DNA of 64,000 nucleotides from Rhizobacter terrae. GTDB taxonomy: Bacteria; Pseudomonadota; Gammaproteobacteria; Burkholderiales; Burkholderiaceae_C. Below are positions 51,230-60,975 of this stretch, in pieces; positions within the stretch are counted from its first letter, which is position 1; each line of letters starts with the position of its first letter. A model generated the notes under the pieces. The model was given only the letters and a program-made list of their open reading frames with translations. It had not been told where the DNA came from and searched no databases. The position numbers were made by a program, and so were the translations under genes. Where the stretch lies: NCBI RefSeq assembly GCF_003852895.1, contig NZ_QUSW01000004.1, positions 434,001 to 498,000 on the forward strand, written 5' to 3'.

Positions 51230-52057
51230 TCAGCCCTTCGCGCCGACGACCGTGTAGGCCTGCTCGTGGCGCCGCAGCCATTCGGCGGCGAGCGAGCCGT
51301 CCTGCTGGCACGGATGGAAGTCGCGGCGGAAATACGCGCGCCAGGGCTTGAAGGTGTGGCGCACCAGGCCGTGCTGGCCGAAGAAGAAGCTGGCGGCGCT
51401 GCGCCAGGTGCTCCAGCGCAACAGCTGGCCGTCGTGCCACAGGTCGCGGGCGGTCTGCCGCAGCACGTCGGTGGTGAAGTGGAAGGTCACCAGGCGCATC
51501 CAGCGCACGCGCCACTCGTGGCTGCCGCCCAGCGCCCGGTACACGTCGAAGGCGATGCTGCGGTGCTCCGACTCTTCCGACGCATGCCACAGCCACAGCG
51601 TCTGCAGCCGCTCGGGTGCCCCCTGCACGGTCTGCGGATGCTCCAGCAGGTGCTGCGCGAAGATGGCCGTGAGGTGCTCGGTGGCCGCGGTGATGGCCAC
51701 CGCATGCCGCGGGTCCTTCATGAGCTTGAGCCGCTCCAGGCGCGCCAGCACCCGTTTTTCCCAGGTGTTGGTGTAGCCCTGGTTCGCCAGGTGCCCATTG
51801 AACAGGTCGTGGATGCGCCGGTGCGTCGCCTCCTGGCCTACGAATCCCCGTACATCCGCCTCGAATTCCATCATGCGAGATTCAGGCAGCGCTTTCATGC
51901 CGGTTCGGACTGAGTCGATGAAAAATTGTTCACCGACCGGAAAACTCATGGACAAGGCGTTGAAGTAAGCTGATCGAAATGCGTCGCCGCCATTCCAGCG
52001 GCGTTCAAAGGGGGCTTCCAGATCGATCAACAGACGACGTACTACCAGCGAGGTCAT
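51230..52057 (-). CDS. Ferritin-like metal-dependent hydrolase (PF10118 family)
   Basis: A 275-residue all-helical protein of the 'predicted metal-dependent hydrolase' family. Likely metal-binding Glu/His residues are in EFEADVRGFVGQEATHRRIHD and HASEESEHRSIAFDVYRAL, an E-x-x-H arrangement as in di-iron ferritin-like folds. The biochemical substrate is not established. It is divergent from a TetR-family gene, with two matching operators between them. ATG 52057 is chosen; the longer frame to 52084 starts in the operator region. Confidence 0.88.
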   Translation of the reverse strand: MTSLVVRRLLIDLEAPFERRWNGGDAFRSAYFNALSMSFPVGEQFFIDSVRTGMKALPESRMMEFEADVRGFVGQEATHRRIHDLFNGHLANQGYTNTWEKRVLARLERLKLMKDPRHAVAITAATEHLTAIFAQHLLEHPQTVQGAPERLQTLWLWHASEESEHRSIAFDVYRALGGSHEWRVRWMRLVTFHFTTDVLRQTARDLWHDGQLLRWSTWRSAASFFFGQHGLVRHTFKPWRAYFRRDFHPCQQDGSLAAEWLRRHEQAYTVVGAKG

Positions 52058-52074
52058 TGGCGCATCCCTTCGGC

Positions 52075-52094
52075 TTGGTACCAATCAGTACCAT
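52075..52094. promoter_or_regulatory. TetR operator copy 1
   Basis: TTGGTACCAATCAGTACCAT matches operator copy 2 at 15 of 20 positions, with both half-sites (TTGGTAC and GTACCA) conserved. It lies 17 bases upstream of the hydrolase start codon, where binding would block that promoter. Confidence 0.65.
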
Positions 52095-52119
52095 GATGCG
52101 GTCAATGTGCCGACCAAAC

Positions 52120-52139
52120 TTGGTACTGTCAAGTACCAA
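52120..52139. promoter_or_regulatory. TetR operator copy 2 (perfect palindrome)
   Basis: TTGGTACTGTCAAGTACCAA has eight-base perfect arms (TTGGTACT/AGTACCAA) around GTCA. Centre-to-centre distance to copy 1 is 45 bases, about four helical turns. It lies 63 bases upstream of the TetR start. A 20-base palindrome duplicated in a divergent regulator-target gap is strong evidence for autoregulation. Confidence 0.75.
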
Positions 52140-52202
52140 TCGGTGTTCTCTGCACCTGCGAATCCGCACAACTCCAACAATCACTCATCCCCGCACACTC
52201 TC

Positions 52203-52829
52203 ATGACCATCGCAGAAACGACACAAGCCATTGCCCGCAACGCCGCGCAGGCGCTGAGCGAACACAAGCGCCGGCTGCTGGATGCCATGTCGCACGTCGT
52301 GGCCCGCAAGGGATACGCCGAGACCACCATCGCCGACCTCGCCGCCGAAGCACGCGTCTCCCGACGTACGTTCTACGAACATTTCGATACCAAGGCGGAA
52401 TGCCTGATCGCCCTGTTCGAGGTGGCCAGCGACCAGGCCCTGACCGTGCTCAAGAGCCACGTGGACCCCAGGCATGACTGGCACACCCAGGTCGAGCAGG
52501 CGCTGTCGGCCTACCTGTCCACACTGGCCTGCAACCCGACGCTGCTGCGCACCCTGTTCATCGCCATCCTTGGCCTGGGCGCCGAAGGCCTGGCCGCGCG
52601 GCGCAAGGCCAACCAGCAACTGGCGGACTTCATCCTGGAGGTCGTCAACAGCCCCGCGCAAAGCAAGCACCGCAAGGGCCCGATGCCCGCATCGGACGCG
52701 ATGGGCATCGTGGGCGCGATCAACGAGCTGATCCTGCAGGCGATCGAGGAGAACCGCGTGGAACGGCTGGCCGAACTCACGCCCGACGCCGCGCGGCTCG
52801 CGCAGGCGGTGATTGACGGGACGGCCTGA
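52203..52829 (+). CDS. TetR-family transcriptional repressor
   Basis: A 208-residue regulator. The N-terminal helix-turn-helix (about 20-65) contains KRRLLDAMSHVVARKGYAETTIADLAAEARVSRRTFYEHFDTKAECLIAL, the canonical TetR pattern. The ligand-binding half is helical with an AYLSTLACNPTLLRTLFIAILG block. The ATG at 52203 gives the standard size; the longer frame overlaps operator 2. It most likely represses itself and the divergent hydrolase gene. The inducer is unknown, but lipid-like molecules are common for this TetR type. Confidence 0.92.
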   Translation: MTIAETTQAIARNAAQALSEHKRRLLDAMSHVVARKGYAETTIADLAAEARVSRRTFYEHFDTKAECLIALFEVASDQALTVLKSHVDPRHDWHTQVEQALSAYLSTLACNPTLLRTLFIAILGLGAEGLAARRKANQQLADFILEVVNSPAQSKHRKGPMPASDAMGIVGAINELILQAIEENRVERLAELTPDAARLAQAVIDGTA

Positions 52830-52842
52830 GCGGCAGGGAAAC

Positions 52843-53241
52843 CTAGTCCCGCACCGCCTTCATCAGGCGGTCCCATTCCGCCCGGTCGTGCTGCTTGAGC
52901 GACTTCAACTCCTCCAGCAGCTCGGTCAGGCGGCGACGGCGAGCGGCTTCCTTGATCGCCTCGATGTCTTTCGCGAGGGCGACCAGGTCGGACACGCGTT
53001 CATCCTTGCCCGCGCCAGGCACTTTCTCCGACAGAGCGACCACCGCGTCCATCAGCCGGCCGATCTGCCGACCGTAGCTGTGTTCGCTCACCACCTCGCG
53101 CTCGACCTCGGGCGCGGACGAATTCTGGTTCGTCACCTGGATGATGTTGCCGAAGGTCCAGCCGTTGTTGAACGACTGCTTGAGCCATTCCGGCGCCAGG
53201 TTGGGCGCCCAAGGCCAGGTGGGAGAGATCACTGCACTCAT
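52843..53241 (-). CDS. Small hypothetical protein with helical C terminus
   Basis: A 132-residue protein preceded by a strong AAGGAGG ribosome site. The N-terminal part starts MSAVISPTWPWAPNLAPEWL and is Trp/Asn-rich, with FGNIIQVTNQNSSAPEVERE. The second half is a charged helical region (KDIEAIKEAARRRRLTELLE continuing into ELKSLKQHDRAEWDRL) that could form a coiled coil. No signal peptide. It lies 47 bases downstream of purL and may be read from the same transcript. I do not recognise its family. Confidence 0.72.
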   Translation of the reverse strand: MSAVISPTWPWAPNLAPEWLKQSFNNGWTFGNIIQVTNQNSSAPEVEREVVSEHSYGRQIGRLMDAVVALSEKVPGAGKDERVSDLVALAKDIEAIKEAARRRRLTELLEELKSLKQHDRAEWDRLMKAVRD

Positions 53242-53288
53242 GCCGGTTCCTCCTTGATGGTTCTTGGGCGCGATTCTCGCCGCAGCGA

Positions 53289-56200
53289 TCAGGCGATGAA
53301 ATCCCTTGCATTGCGGAACATCTTCATCCACGGGCTCAGCTGGCCCTTGTCGCCGCTGGTCCAGCTCATCAGCACGTTGCGGAACACGCGTTCCGGGTGC
53401 GGCATGAGCACGGTGAAGCGGCCGTCGGGCGTGGTCACCGAGGTGAGTCCGTCCGGGCTTCCGTTGGGGTTGAACGGGTAGGTCTCGGTCGCCTTTCCGT
53501 GGTGGTCCACGAAGCGCATCGCGCGATGCACCTTGGCGGCGTCGCCGCGCTGCGAGAAGTCGGCAAAGCCCTCGCCGTGGGCGACTGCGATGGGAATGCG
53601 GCTGCCAGCCATGCCCTTGAAGAAGATGGAGGGGCTGTCCAGCACCTCCACCAGTGACAGGCGGGCCTCGAACTGCTCGCTCTTGTTGCGGGTGAACTTG
53701 GGCCAGTCCTGCGCGCCGGGGATGATGGGCGACAGCGCCGCCATCATCTGGCAGCCGTTGCACACGCCCAGGGCGAAGGTGTCCTTGCGGGCGAAGAAGG
53801 CCTCGAACTGTTCGGCGAGCACCGGGTTGAACATCACCGAGCGCGCCCAGCCTTCACCGGCGCCCAGCGTGTCGCCGTAGCTGAAGCCGCCGCAGGCAAT
53901 GAAGCCCTGGAAGTCGCCCAGCTTCGCACGGCCGGACTGAAGGTCGCTCATGTGCACGTCGTAGGTGTCGAAGCCCGCGGTGTGCATGGCGTAGCTCATC
54001 TCGACGTGGCTGTTCACGCCCTGCTCGCGCAAGATGGCGAGCTTCGGACGCGCGCTGTGCACGGCCGGTGCGGCAGCCGGGTCGAAGCTCAGGTGCACGT
54101 GCAGGCCGGGGTCGTCGGCCTGGCCGGCGGCCGCATGCTCGGAGTCGGCGCAGGCGGGGTTGTCACGCAGCTGGGCGATGCGCCAGCTCACGTCGTCCCA
54201 GGCCTGGTGCAGGTCGCGCAGCGAGGCGCTGAACACCGTCTTGGTGTCACGCCACACCTCCATCACGCCGCGGTCGTTGGTCTTGCCGATGAAATGGCTG
54301 TGCTTGGACAGACCGTGGTCGCGCAGCGTCTGCATCACCGCATTGCGCTCCTCGGTCTTCACCTGCACGACCACGCCCAGCTCTTCGCTGAACAGGGCGC
54401 GCAGCGTCAGTTCCTCGCGGCGGGCGCCGACCTGTCCGGCCCAGTTCTTCGAGTCGCCGTATTCGGCACGGCTGTCGCTGATGCCGTCGCCTTCGGTGAC
54501 GAGCATGTCCACGTTCAGGCTCACGCCCAGGTGGCCGGCGAAGGCCATCTCGCAGGCCGCCGCCCACAGGCCGCCGTCGCTGCGGTCGTGGTAGGCCAGC
54601 AGCTTGCCTTCGCTGCGAAGGTGGTTGATGGCATCCACCAGCGACTTGAGCTGTGCCGCGTCGTCCAGGTCGGGCACGCTGTCGCCGAACTGGTTGATGA
54701 CCTGCGCCAGCATGGAGCCACCCATGCGGTTCTTGCCCTGGCCGAGGTCGATGAGCAGCAGCGTGGTGTCGCCCGGCTGGAGCTGCGGCGTGAGCGTGCC
54801 GCGCACGTCGCCGAGGGTGGCGAACGCGGAGACGATCAGCGACACCGGCGCCGTCACCTGCTTGCCCTGGCCCTGCTCGTTCCAGCGGGTGCGCATGGAC
54901 AGGCTGTCCTTGCCCACCGGCACGCTGATGCCCAGCGCCGGGCACAGGTCCATGCCGACGGCCTTGACCGTGTCGTACAGGGCGGCGTCTTCGCCGGGCT
55001 CGCCGCAGGCCGCCATCCAGTTGCAGCTGAGCTTCACGCGCGGCAGTTCGATGGGCGCGGCCAGCAGGTTGGTGATGGCCTCGGCCACCGCCATGCGGCC
55101 GGATGCGGGCGCATCCAGGGCGGCCAGCGGCGTACGCTCGCCCATGCTCATGGCCTCGCCGCGGAAGCCGCTGTAGTCGGCCAGCGTCACGGCCACGTCG
55201 GCCACCGGCACCTGCCAGGGGCCGATCATCTGGTCGCGGTGATTCAACCCGCCGACGGTGCGGTCACCGATGGTGATGAGGAATCGCTTGCTGGCCACGG
55301 TGGGGTGGCGCAGCACGTCGAAGGCCACCTGGTCGAGCTTCACGTCGTCGAGCTTGAGCGGCGTGAACTCGCGGGCCACGCGCTTGACGTCGCGGTGCAT
55401 CTTGGGCGGCTTGCCGAGCAGCACGTCCATGGGCATGTCGATGGCGGTGCCGTCATCGCTGCCATCCAGCACCAGGCGCTTTTCTTCCGTTGCGACGCCC
55501 ACGACTGCAAAGGGGCAGCGCTCGCGCTCGCACATCGCCTGGAACGCCGGCAACGCCTCGGGCGAGACGGCCATCACGTAGCGTTCCTGGCTCTCGTTGC
55601 ACCAGATTTCCTTGGGTGCGAGGCCGGACTCTTCCAGCGGCACCTTGCGCAGGTCGAAGCGCGCGCCCATGTGGGCACCGTCCACCAGCTCGGGGAAGGC
55701 ATTGGAGATGCCGCCCGCGCCCACGTCGTGGATGGCGAGGATGGGATTCTTGTCGCCCAGCGCCCAGCAGTGGTTGATGACCTCCTGCGCACGCCGTTCG
55801 ATCTCCGGGTTGCCGCGCTGCACGGAGTCGAAGTCCAGTTCGGCGGCGTTGGCGCCGGCAGCCATGGAACTCGCCGCGCCGCCGCCCATGCCGATGCGCA
55901 TGCCGGGGCCGCCCAGCTGGATCAGCAAGGTACCGGCCGGGAACTCCACCTTCTTCGTCTGCGAGGCGGAAATCGACCCCAGGCCGCCCGCGATCATGAT
56001 GGGCTTGTGGTAGCCGCGGCGCTGCTGCTCGCTGCCCACCGTCTGCTCGTAGACGCGGAAGTAGCCGCCCAGGTTGGGCCGGCCGAATTCGTTGTTGAAG
56101 GCGGCGCCGCCCAGCGGGCCGTCGATCATGATCTGCAGCGGGCTGGCGATGTGCTCGGGCTTGCCGTAGGGCGACTGCTCCCAGGGCTCGCTGGTGCCAG

Positions 56201-57269
56201 GCAGGTGCAGGTTGGAGACGCTGAAGCCGGTCAGGCCCGCCTTGGGCTTGGAGCCTCGGCCAGTGGCGCCTTCGTCGCGAATCTCGCCACCGGCACCGGT
56301 GGAAGCGCCCGGAAAGGGCGAGATCGCCGTCGGGTGGTTGTGCGTCTCCACCTTCATCAGCACGTGCACCGTGTCCTGCCGTGGGCCGTACTTGGTGGAT
56401 TCGGTCGTGCCGGCCGGCAGCCAGCGCTCGGCCTGGCCGCCTTCCATCACCGACGCGTTGTCACTGTAGGCCACCACCGTGTGCTGGGGCGCCAGCTGGT
56501 GGGTGTTGCGGATCATCCCGAACATGGAGCGTTCCTGCTCCTGCCCATCGATGGTGAACTTGGCGTTGAAGATCTTGTGCCGGCAATGCTCGCTGTTGGC
56601 CTGCGCGAACATCATCAGCTCGACGTCGGTCGGGTTGCGCTTCAGGCCCTGGAAGGCATTGACGAGGTAGTCGATCTCGTCGTCCGACAGCGCCAGGCCG
56701 AACTCCTTGTTCGCCACTTCCAGCGCACCGCGGCCCTGGCCCAGCACGTCGACGTGCTCCATGGGCTTGCCGGGCTGCTCGTCGAACAGGTGAACCGCCT
56801 CGTCGCGGGCCAGCAGAACGCTTTCGGTCATGCGGTCGTGCAGCAGCGCGGCGGCAGCCTGCAGTTCAGCCGGTTCCAGCGCCTTGGCGCCGCCCAGCAG
56901 GCCGGTCTTGAGGCTCAGGCGGAACTCGGTCACCCGCTCCACCCGCTTGATGGGCAGCCCACAGTTGTGGGCGATGTCGGTGGCCTTGCTGGCCCAGGGC
57001 GACACGGTGCCCAGCCGTGGCGCCACCACGACCAGGGTGCCGTCGGTCGGCCCGGCATACGGGTCGCCGTAGCGCAGCAGCGAGGCCAGCTTGTCCTTCG
57101 CATCGGCCGCCAGCGGGGTTTCGGCCCACGCCCAGTGCACGTGGCGCGCAGCGACGCCGGTGATCTTGGGGTTGATGGCCTGCAGCTTGGGCAGGAGCGC
57201 CTGGGCGCGGAAGGCGGAGAGCGCATTGCCCCCCTCGAAGTGAAGCAGGTGCTTGGGGCTGGACGTCAC
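53289..57269 (-). CDS. purL: Phosphoribosylformylglycinamidine synthase (large PurL)
   Basis: A 1326-residue single-chain enzyme of purine synthesis, converting FGAR and glutamine to FGAM. The order is N-terminal PurS-like domain, ATP-binding FGAM-synthase core ([37 protein letters not shown] as [35 protein letters not shown]) and a C-terminal glutaminase domain with the catalytic Cys in [10 protein letters not shown] and His/Glu at the end. The GTG at 57269 gives [13 protein letters not shown], the expected N terminus; the open frame upstream is unrelated. Divergent from map. Confidence 0.97.
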   Translation of the reverse strand: MTSSPKHLLHFEGGNALSAFRAQALLPKLQAINPKITGVAARHVHWAWAETPLAADAKDKLASLLRYGDPYAGPTDGTLVVVAPRLGTVSPWASKATDIAHNCGLPIKRVERVTEFRLSLKTGLLGGAKALEPAELQAAAALLHDRMTESVLLARDEAVHLFDEQPGKPMEHVDVLGQGRGALEVANKEFGLALSDDEIDYLVNAFQGLKRNPTDVELMMFAQANSEHCRHKIFNAKFTIDGQEQERSMFGMIRNTHQLAPQHTVVAYSDNASVMEGGQAERWLPAGTTESTKYGPRQDTVHVLMKVETHNHPTAISPFPGASTGAGGEIRDEGATGRGSKPKAGLTGFSVSNLHLPGTSEPWEQSPYGKPEHIASPLQIMIDGPLGGAAFNNEFGRPNLGGYFRVYEQTVGSEQQRRGYHKPIMIAGGLGSISASQTKKVEFPAGTLLIQLGGPGMRIGMGGGAASSMAAGANAAELDFDSVQRGNPEIERRAQEVINHCWALGDKNPILAIHDVGAGGISNAFPELVDGAHMGARFDLRKVPLEESGLAPKEIWCNESQERYVMAVSPEALPAFQAMCERERCPFAVVGVATEEKRLVLDGSDDGTAIDMPMDVLLGKPPKMHRDVKRVAREFTPLKLDDVKLDQVAFDVLRHPTVASKRFLITIGDRTVGGLNHRDQMIGPWQVPVADVAVTLADYSGFRGEAMSMGERTPLAALDAPASGRMAVAEAITNLLAAPIELPRVKLSCNWMAACGEPGEDAALYDTVKAVGMDLCPALGISVPVGKDSLSMRTRWNEQGQGKQVTAPVSLIVSAFATLGDVRGTLTPQLQPGDTTLLLIDLGQGKNRMGGSMLAQVINQFGDSVPDLDDAAQLKSLVDAINHLRSEGKLLAYHDRSDGGLWAAACEMAFAGHLGVSLNVDMLVTEGDGISDSRAEYGDSKNWAGQVGARREELTLRALFSEELGVVVQVKTEERNAVMQTLRDHGLSKHSHFIGKTNDRGVMEVWRDTKTVFSASLRDLHQAWDDVSWRIAQLRDNPACADSEHAAAGQADDPGLHVHLSFDPAAAPAVHSARPKLAILREQGVNSHVEMSYAMHTAGFDTYDVHMSDLQSGRAKLGDFQGFIACGGFSYGDTLGAGEGWARSVMFNPVLAEQFEAFFARKDTFALGVCNGCQMMAALSPIIPGAQDWPKFTRNKSEQFEARLSLVEVLDSPSIFFKGMAGSRIPIAVAHGEGFADFSQRGDAAKVHRAMRFVDHHGKATETYPFNPNGSPDGLTSVTTPDGRFTVLMPHPERVFRNVLMSWTSGDKGQLSPWMKMFRNARDFIA

Positions 57270-57412
57270 GCTGAAGCTCTGGCTTGGAGGGGGAAGGCCT
57301 CGGTCGGTTCGTGGCCGTACCGGGTGGAAACCCGCGATTTTACCGGGTGGGTGAGACAATAGCGGTACTGACCAGTGACCAAGGTTCGCTTCCCGCAGAT
57401 GCCGGGCCTTGC

Positions 57413-57434
57413 ACCGGCCGACCGCGGACATAAT
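57413..57434 (+). promoter_or_regulatory. Possible sigma-70 promoter of map
   Basis: TTGCAC at 57413-57418 could act as -35, with the -10 either CATAAT (57429-57434, a 14-base spacer, strong hexamer) or TAATTT at 57431-57436 (16-base spacer, weak hexamer). The nearness to the ATG at 57443 would leave a very short leader. Low confidence. Confidence 0.3.
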
Positions 57435-57442
57435 TTCTGACC

Positions 57443-58267
57443 ATGACGATCACCATCAAGACCGCTGCCGACGTCGAAGGCATGCGCATCGCCGGCCGGC
57501 TCGCCTCCGAAGTGCTGGACATGCTCACTCCGCATGTGAAGCCGGGCGTCAGCACCGAGCATCTCGACAAGCTCGCACACGACCACATCGTGAACGTGCA
57601 AGGCGGCATCCCGGCCCCGCTGAACTACTGCCCGCCGGGCTACACGCCCTACCCGAAGTCGATCTGCACCTCCATCAACCACCAGGTCTGCCACGGCATC
57701 CCGAACGACCGGCCGCTGAAGAACGGCGACATCGTCAACATCGACGTCACCGTCATCAAGGACGGCTGGCACGGCGACACCAGCCGCATGTTCATCGTGG
57801 GCGACGGCTCCATCGCCGCCAAGCGGTTGTGCAACCTCACCTACGAGGCGATGTGGAAGGGCATCGTGAAGGTCAAGCCGGGCGCGCGCCTGGGCGACAT
57901 CGGCCACAACATCCAGGTGTTCGCCGAGAACCAGGGCTTTTCCATCGTGCGCGAGTTCTGCGGGCACGGCATCGGCCGCAACTTCCATGAAGAACCGCAG
58001 GTGCTGCACTACGGCCGTCCGGGCACGCTCGAAGAGCTGGTGCCGGGCATGGTGTTCACCATCGAGCCGATGGTCAATGCCGGCAAGCGCGAGATCCGCG
58101 AGATGACCGACGGCTGGACCATCGTCACGAAAGACCGCTCGCTGTCTGCACAGTGGGAGCACACGGTGCTGGTCACCGAGACGGGCTACGAGGTGCTGAC
58201 GCTGTCGGCCGGCAGCCCGCCGCCGCCGGCGTTCGTGACGCCGCAGCCCGCCTCCACCGTCGCCTGA
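57443..58267 (+). CDS. map: Type I methionine aminopeptidase
   Basis: A 274-residue cytoplasmic enzyme that removes the initiator Met. The five metal ligands are visible in [20 protein letters not shown] (two Asp), [18 protein letters not shown] (His), [15 protein letters not shown] (Glu) and [15 protein letters not shown] (Glu). The C-terminal tail after GYEVLTLS is a Pro-rich extension. It lies next to glnD (2-base gap) on the same strand, a widespread arrangement of map with glnD. Confidence 0.97.
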   Translation: MTITIKTAADVEGMRIAGRLASEVLDMLTPHVKPGVSTEHLDKLAHDHIVNVQGGIPAPLNYCPPGYTPYPKSICTSINHQVCHGIPNDRPLKNGDIVNIDVTVIKDGWHGDTSRMFIVGDGSIAAKRLCNLTYEAMWKGIVKVKPGARLGDIGHNIQVFAENQGFSIVREFCGHGIGRNFHEEPQVLHYGRPGTLEELVPGMVFTIEPMVNAGKREIREMTDGWTIVTKDRSLSAQWEHTVLVTETGYEVLTLSAGSPPPPAFVTPQPASTVA

Positions 58268-58269
58268 CC

Positions 58270-60867
58270 ATGTCCGCCTTGGCCGAAGCGCGACCGCGCA
58301 GCGTCGGGGAGCTGCGCTCCCGTTTCCGCCAGGGCAAGGCGGCACTGATCGATCATTTCCGCGAAGCACGCGCCAGCTCCACCGCCGCGTCCCGGCTGGT
58401 CAAAGCACTGACCAAGCACGTCGACGGTACCCTGCAAGACCTCTGGGACCACGCCATGATGCCGCCCGGCGCCGCGCTGGTGGCCGTGGGCGGCTACGGC
58501 CGAGGCGAGCTCTTCCCGCATTCCGACGTGGACGTGCTGGTGCTGCTCCCCCCCGGCGAGGAACACGCCAACGACGCGCTCAAGTCCTCGGTGGAAGGTT
58601 TCATCACCGCCTGCTGGGACATCGGCCTGGAGATCGGCTCCAGCGTGCGCACGGTGAACGAGTGCATCGAGGAAAGCCAGCGCGACGTGACGGTGCAGAC
58701 CGCCCTGCTGGAATCGCGCTACCTCTGCGGCTCGCGCCGCGTGTTCAACGATTTCCGCCGCGCCAACACCGCGGCCATGGACCCCAAGGCCTTCCTGCGC
58801 GCCAAGACGCTGGAAATGCGCCAGCGCCACCTGAAGTTCGAGGACACGCCCTACTCGCTCGAACCCAATTGCAAGGAAAGCCCGGGCGGCCTGCGCGACC
58901 TGCAGGTGGTGATCTGGGTCGCCCGCGCCGCGGGCCTGGGCCGAACCTGGACGGAACTGGCGAGCAAGGGGCTCATCACCCCCTTCGAGGTCAAGCAGCT
59001 GCAGCGCAACGAAGGCGTGCTCAAGCTCATCCGCGCCCGGCTGCACATGGTGGCCGGCCGCCGCGAGGACCGCCTGGTGTTCGACCTGCAGACCGCCGTG
59101 GCCGAGAGCTTCGGCTACGCGCCCACCAAGGGCCAGCGCGCCTCCGAAGTGCTGATGAAGCGCTACTACTGGGCGGCCAAGGCGGTGGCGCAGCTCAACC
59201 AGATCCTCATGCTCAACATCGAGGAACAGGTGAACGGCCTGCAGGATGCGCCCATGCGGCCCATCAACGAGAAGTTCCTGGAGCGCGGCGGCATGCTGGA
59301 AGTCGCCACCGACGACCTCTACGAACACGACCCGCACGCCATCCTCGAGACCTTCCTCACCTACCAGACGACCGTCGGCCCCAAGGGCCTCTCGGCCCGC
59401 ACGCTGCGCGCGCTCTACAACGCCCGCGAGCTGATGAATTCGGACTGGCGCCACGACCCGGTGAATCGCGCCACGTTCATGAAGATGATCCAGGCGCACG
59501 AGGGGCAGACGCACGCCTTCCGGCTCATGAACCAGACCTCGGTGCTGGGCCGCTACCTGTGGGTGTTCCGCCGCATCGTGGGCCAGATGCAGCACGACCT
59601 GTTCCACGTCTACACCGTGGACCAGCACATCCTCATGGTGATGCGCAACGTGCGGCGCTTCCTCATTCCCGAGCATGCGCACGAGTACCCGTTCTGCTCG
59701 CAGCTCGCCGCACAGTTCGACCGGCCCTGGGTGCTGTACGTGGCCGCCCTCTTCCACGACGTGGCCAAGGGCCGCGGCGGCGACCACTCCGACCTGGGCG
59801 CCAAGGAGGTGCGGCGCTTCTGCCGCGACCACGGCATCGAGAGCGAGGACGCGACGCTGATCGAGTTCCTGGTCAAGGGCCACCTGACCATGTCGCGCAT
59901 CGCGCAGAAGGAAGACCTGTCGGACCCGGATGTGATCGAAGCCTTCGCGCGGCTGGTGGGCACCGAGCGGCGGCTGACCGCGCTGTACCTGCTGACGGTG
60001 GCCGACATCCGCGGCACCAGCCCCAAGGTGTGGAACGCCTGGAAGGGCAAGCTGCTGGAAGACCTGTACCGGCTCACGCTGCGCGCCCTGGGCGGCGCAC
60101 GGCCCAACATGGACGCCGAGATCGAGGCGCGCAAGCAGGAGGCGCGGCACACGCTCAACCTCTACTCGCTGCTGCCCGACACCGAGGCGCCGCTGTGGAA
60201 GACGCTGGAGATCAGCTACTTCGCGCGGCACGACGCCGGCGACATCGCCTGGCACGCCCGTTCGCTCTACCGCTTCGTCGAGAGCAAGGAGCCCATCGTG
60301 CGGGCGCGGCTGTCGTCGCTGGGCGAAGGCCTGCAGGTGCTCGTGTACGCGCCCGACCGGCCCGACCTCTTCGCCCGCATCTGCGGCTATTTCGACAGCG
60401 CCGGCTTCAACATCCTGGACGCCAAGGTGCACACCACGCGCGCCGGTTACGCGCTGGACACCTTCCAGGTCATCAGCCCCACGCTGGACCAGCACTACCG
60501 CGACCTGATCTCGCTGGTGGAAAACCAGCTCGCGGCAGCGCTCAACCAGACCGGCCCGCTGCCCGAACCCAGCCGTGGGCGCCTGTCGCGGCGCGTGAAG
60601 TCCTTCCCCATCACGCCGCGGGTCACGCTGCGGCCAGACGAGCGTGCGCAGCGCTGGCTGCTGGGTGTGTCCACCAGCGACCGCTCTGGCCTGCTGTACG
60701 CCATCGCCCGCGTGCTGGCGCGGCACCACATCAACCTGCAGCTCGCCAAGATCACCACCCTGGGCGAACGGGTGGAGGACACCTTCCTCATTGACGGCTC
60801 GGCCCTGCAGCAGAACAAGGCGCAGCTGGAGATCGAGAGCGAGCTGCTGGACGCGATCACGCCCTGA
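58270..60867 (+). CDS. glnD: Bifunctional PII uridylyltransferase/uridylyl-removing enzyme
   Basis: An 865-residue nitrogen sensor that uridylylates PII proteins when glutamine is low and removes the group when it is high. The nucleotidyltransferase site is [25 protein letters not shown] (about 75-99, with paired Asp). The HD phosphohydrolase domain has [23 protein letters not shown]. Two C-terminal ACT domains follow ([25 protein letters not shown] and [26 protein letters not shown]), where glutamine binds. All four domains look intact. It follows map directly. Confidence 0.96.
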   Translation: MSALAEARPRSVGELRSRFRQGKAALIDHFREARASSTAASRLVKALTKHVDGTLQDLWDHAMMPPGAALVAVGGYGRGELFPHSDVDVLVLLPPGEEHANDALKSSVEGFITACWDIGLEIGSSVRTVNECIEESQRDVTVQTALLESRYLCGSRRVFNDFRRANTAAMDPKAFLRAKTLEMRQRHLKFEDTPYSLEPNCKESPGGLRDLQVVIWVARAAGLGRTWTELASKGLITPFEVKQLQRNEGVLKLIRARLHMVAGRREDRLVFDLQTAVAESFGYAPTKGQRASEVLMKRYYWAAKAVAQLNQILMLNIEEQVNGLQDAPMRPINEKFLERGGMLEVATDDLYEHDPHAILETFLTYQTTVGPKGLSARTLRALYNARELMNSDWRHDPVNRATFMKMIQAHEGQTHAFRLMNQTSVLGRYLWVFRRIVGQMQHDLFHVYTVDQHILMVMRNVRRFLIPEHAHEYPFCSQLAAQFDRPWVLYVAALFHDVAKGRGGDHSDLGAKEVRRFCRDHGIESEDATLIEFLVKGHLTMSRIAQKEDLSDPDVIEAFARLVGTERRLTALYLLTVADIRGTSPKVWNAWKGKLLEDLYRLTLRALGGARPNMDAEIEARKQEARHTLNLYSLLPDTEAPLWKTLEISYFARHDAGDIAWHARSLYRFVESKEPIVRARLSSLGEGLQVLVYAPDRPDLFARICGYFDSAGFNILDAKVHTTRAGYALDTFQVISPTLDQHYRDLISLVENQLAAALNQTGPLPEPSRGRLSRRVKSFPITPRVTLRPDERAQRWLLGVSTSDRSGLLYAIARVLARHHINLQLAKITTLGERVEDTFLIDGSALQQNKAQLEIESELLDAITP

Positions 60868-60975
60868 GGCCTTGAACCCAGGGCCGATCCTGTAAGAGCT
60901 GCCAGTACGCAAGCCGGCGGCCGGCTGTTGGAATGCTCCTGACCGCGCCAAGGAGACGGCGCACCCTCGGAGCCC

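Noticed and set aside
53952-57362. A 1136-codon open frame antisense to purL
   Set aside because: Long antisense frames are expected opposite strongly GC-biased genes. It has repetitive His/Val/Gly/Ala composition, no domain, and purL is complete on the other strand.
60868-60975. Cobalamin riboswitch before the TonB receptor gene
   Set aside because: The 108-base leader is too short for the B12 aptamer and the conserved B12-box pattern was not found.
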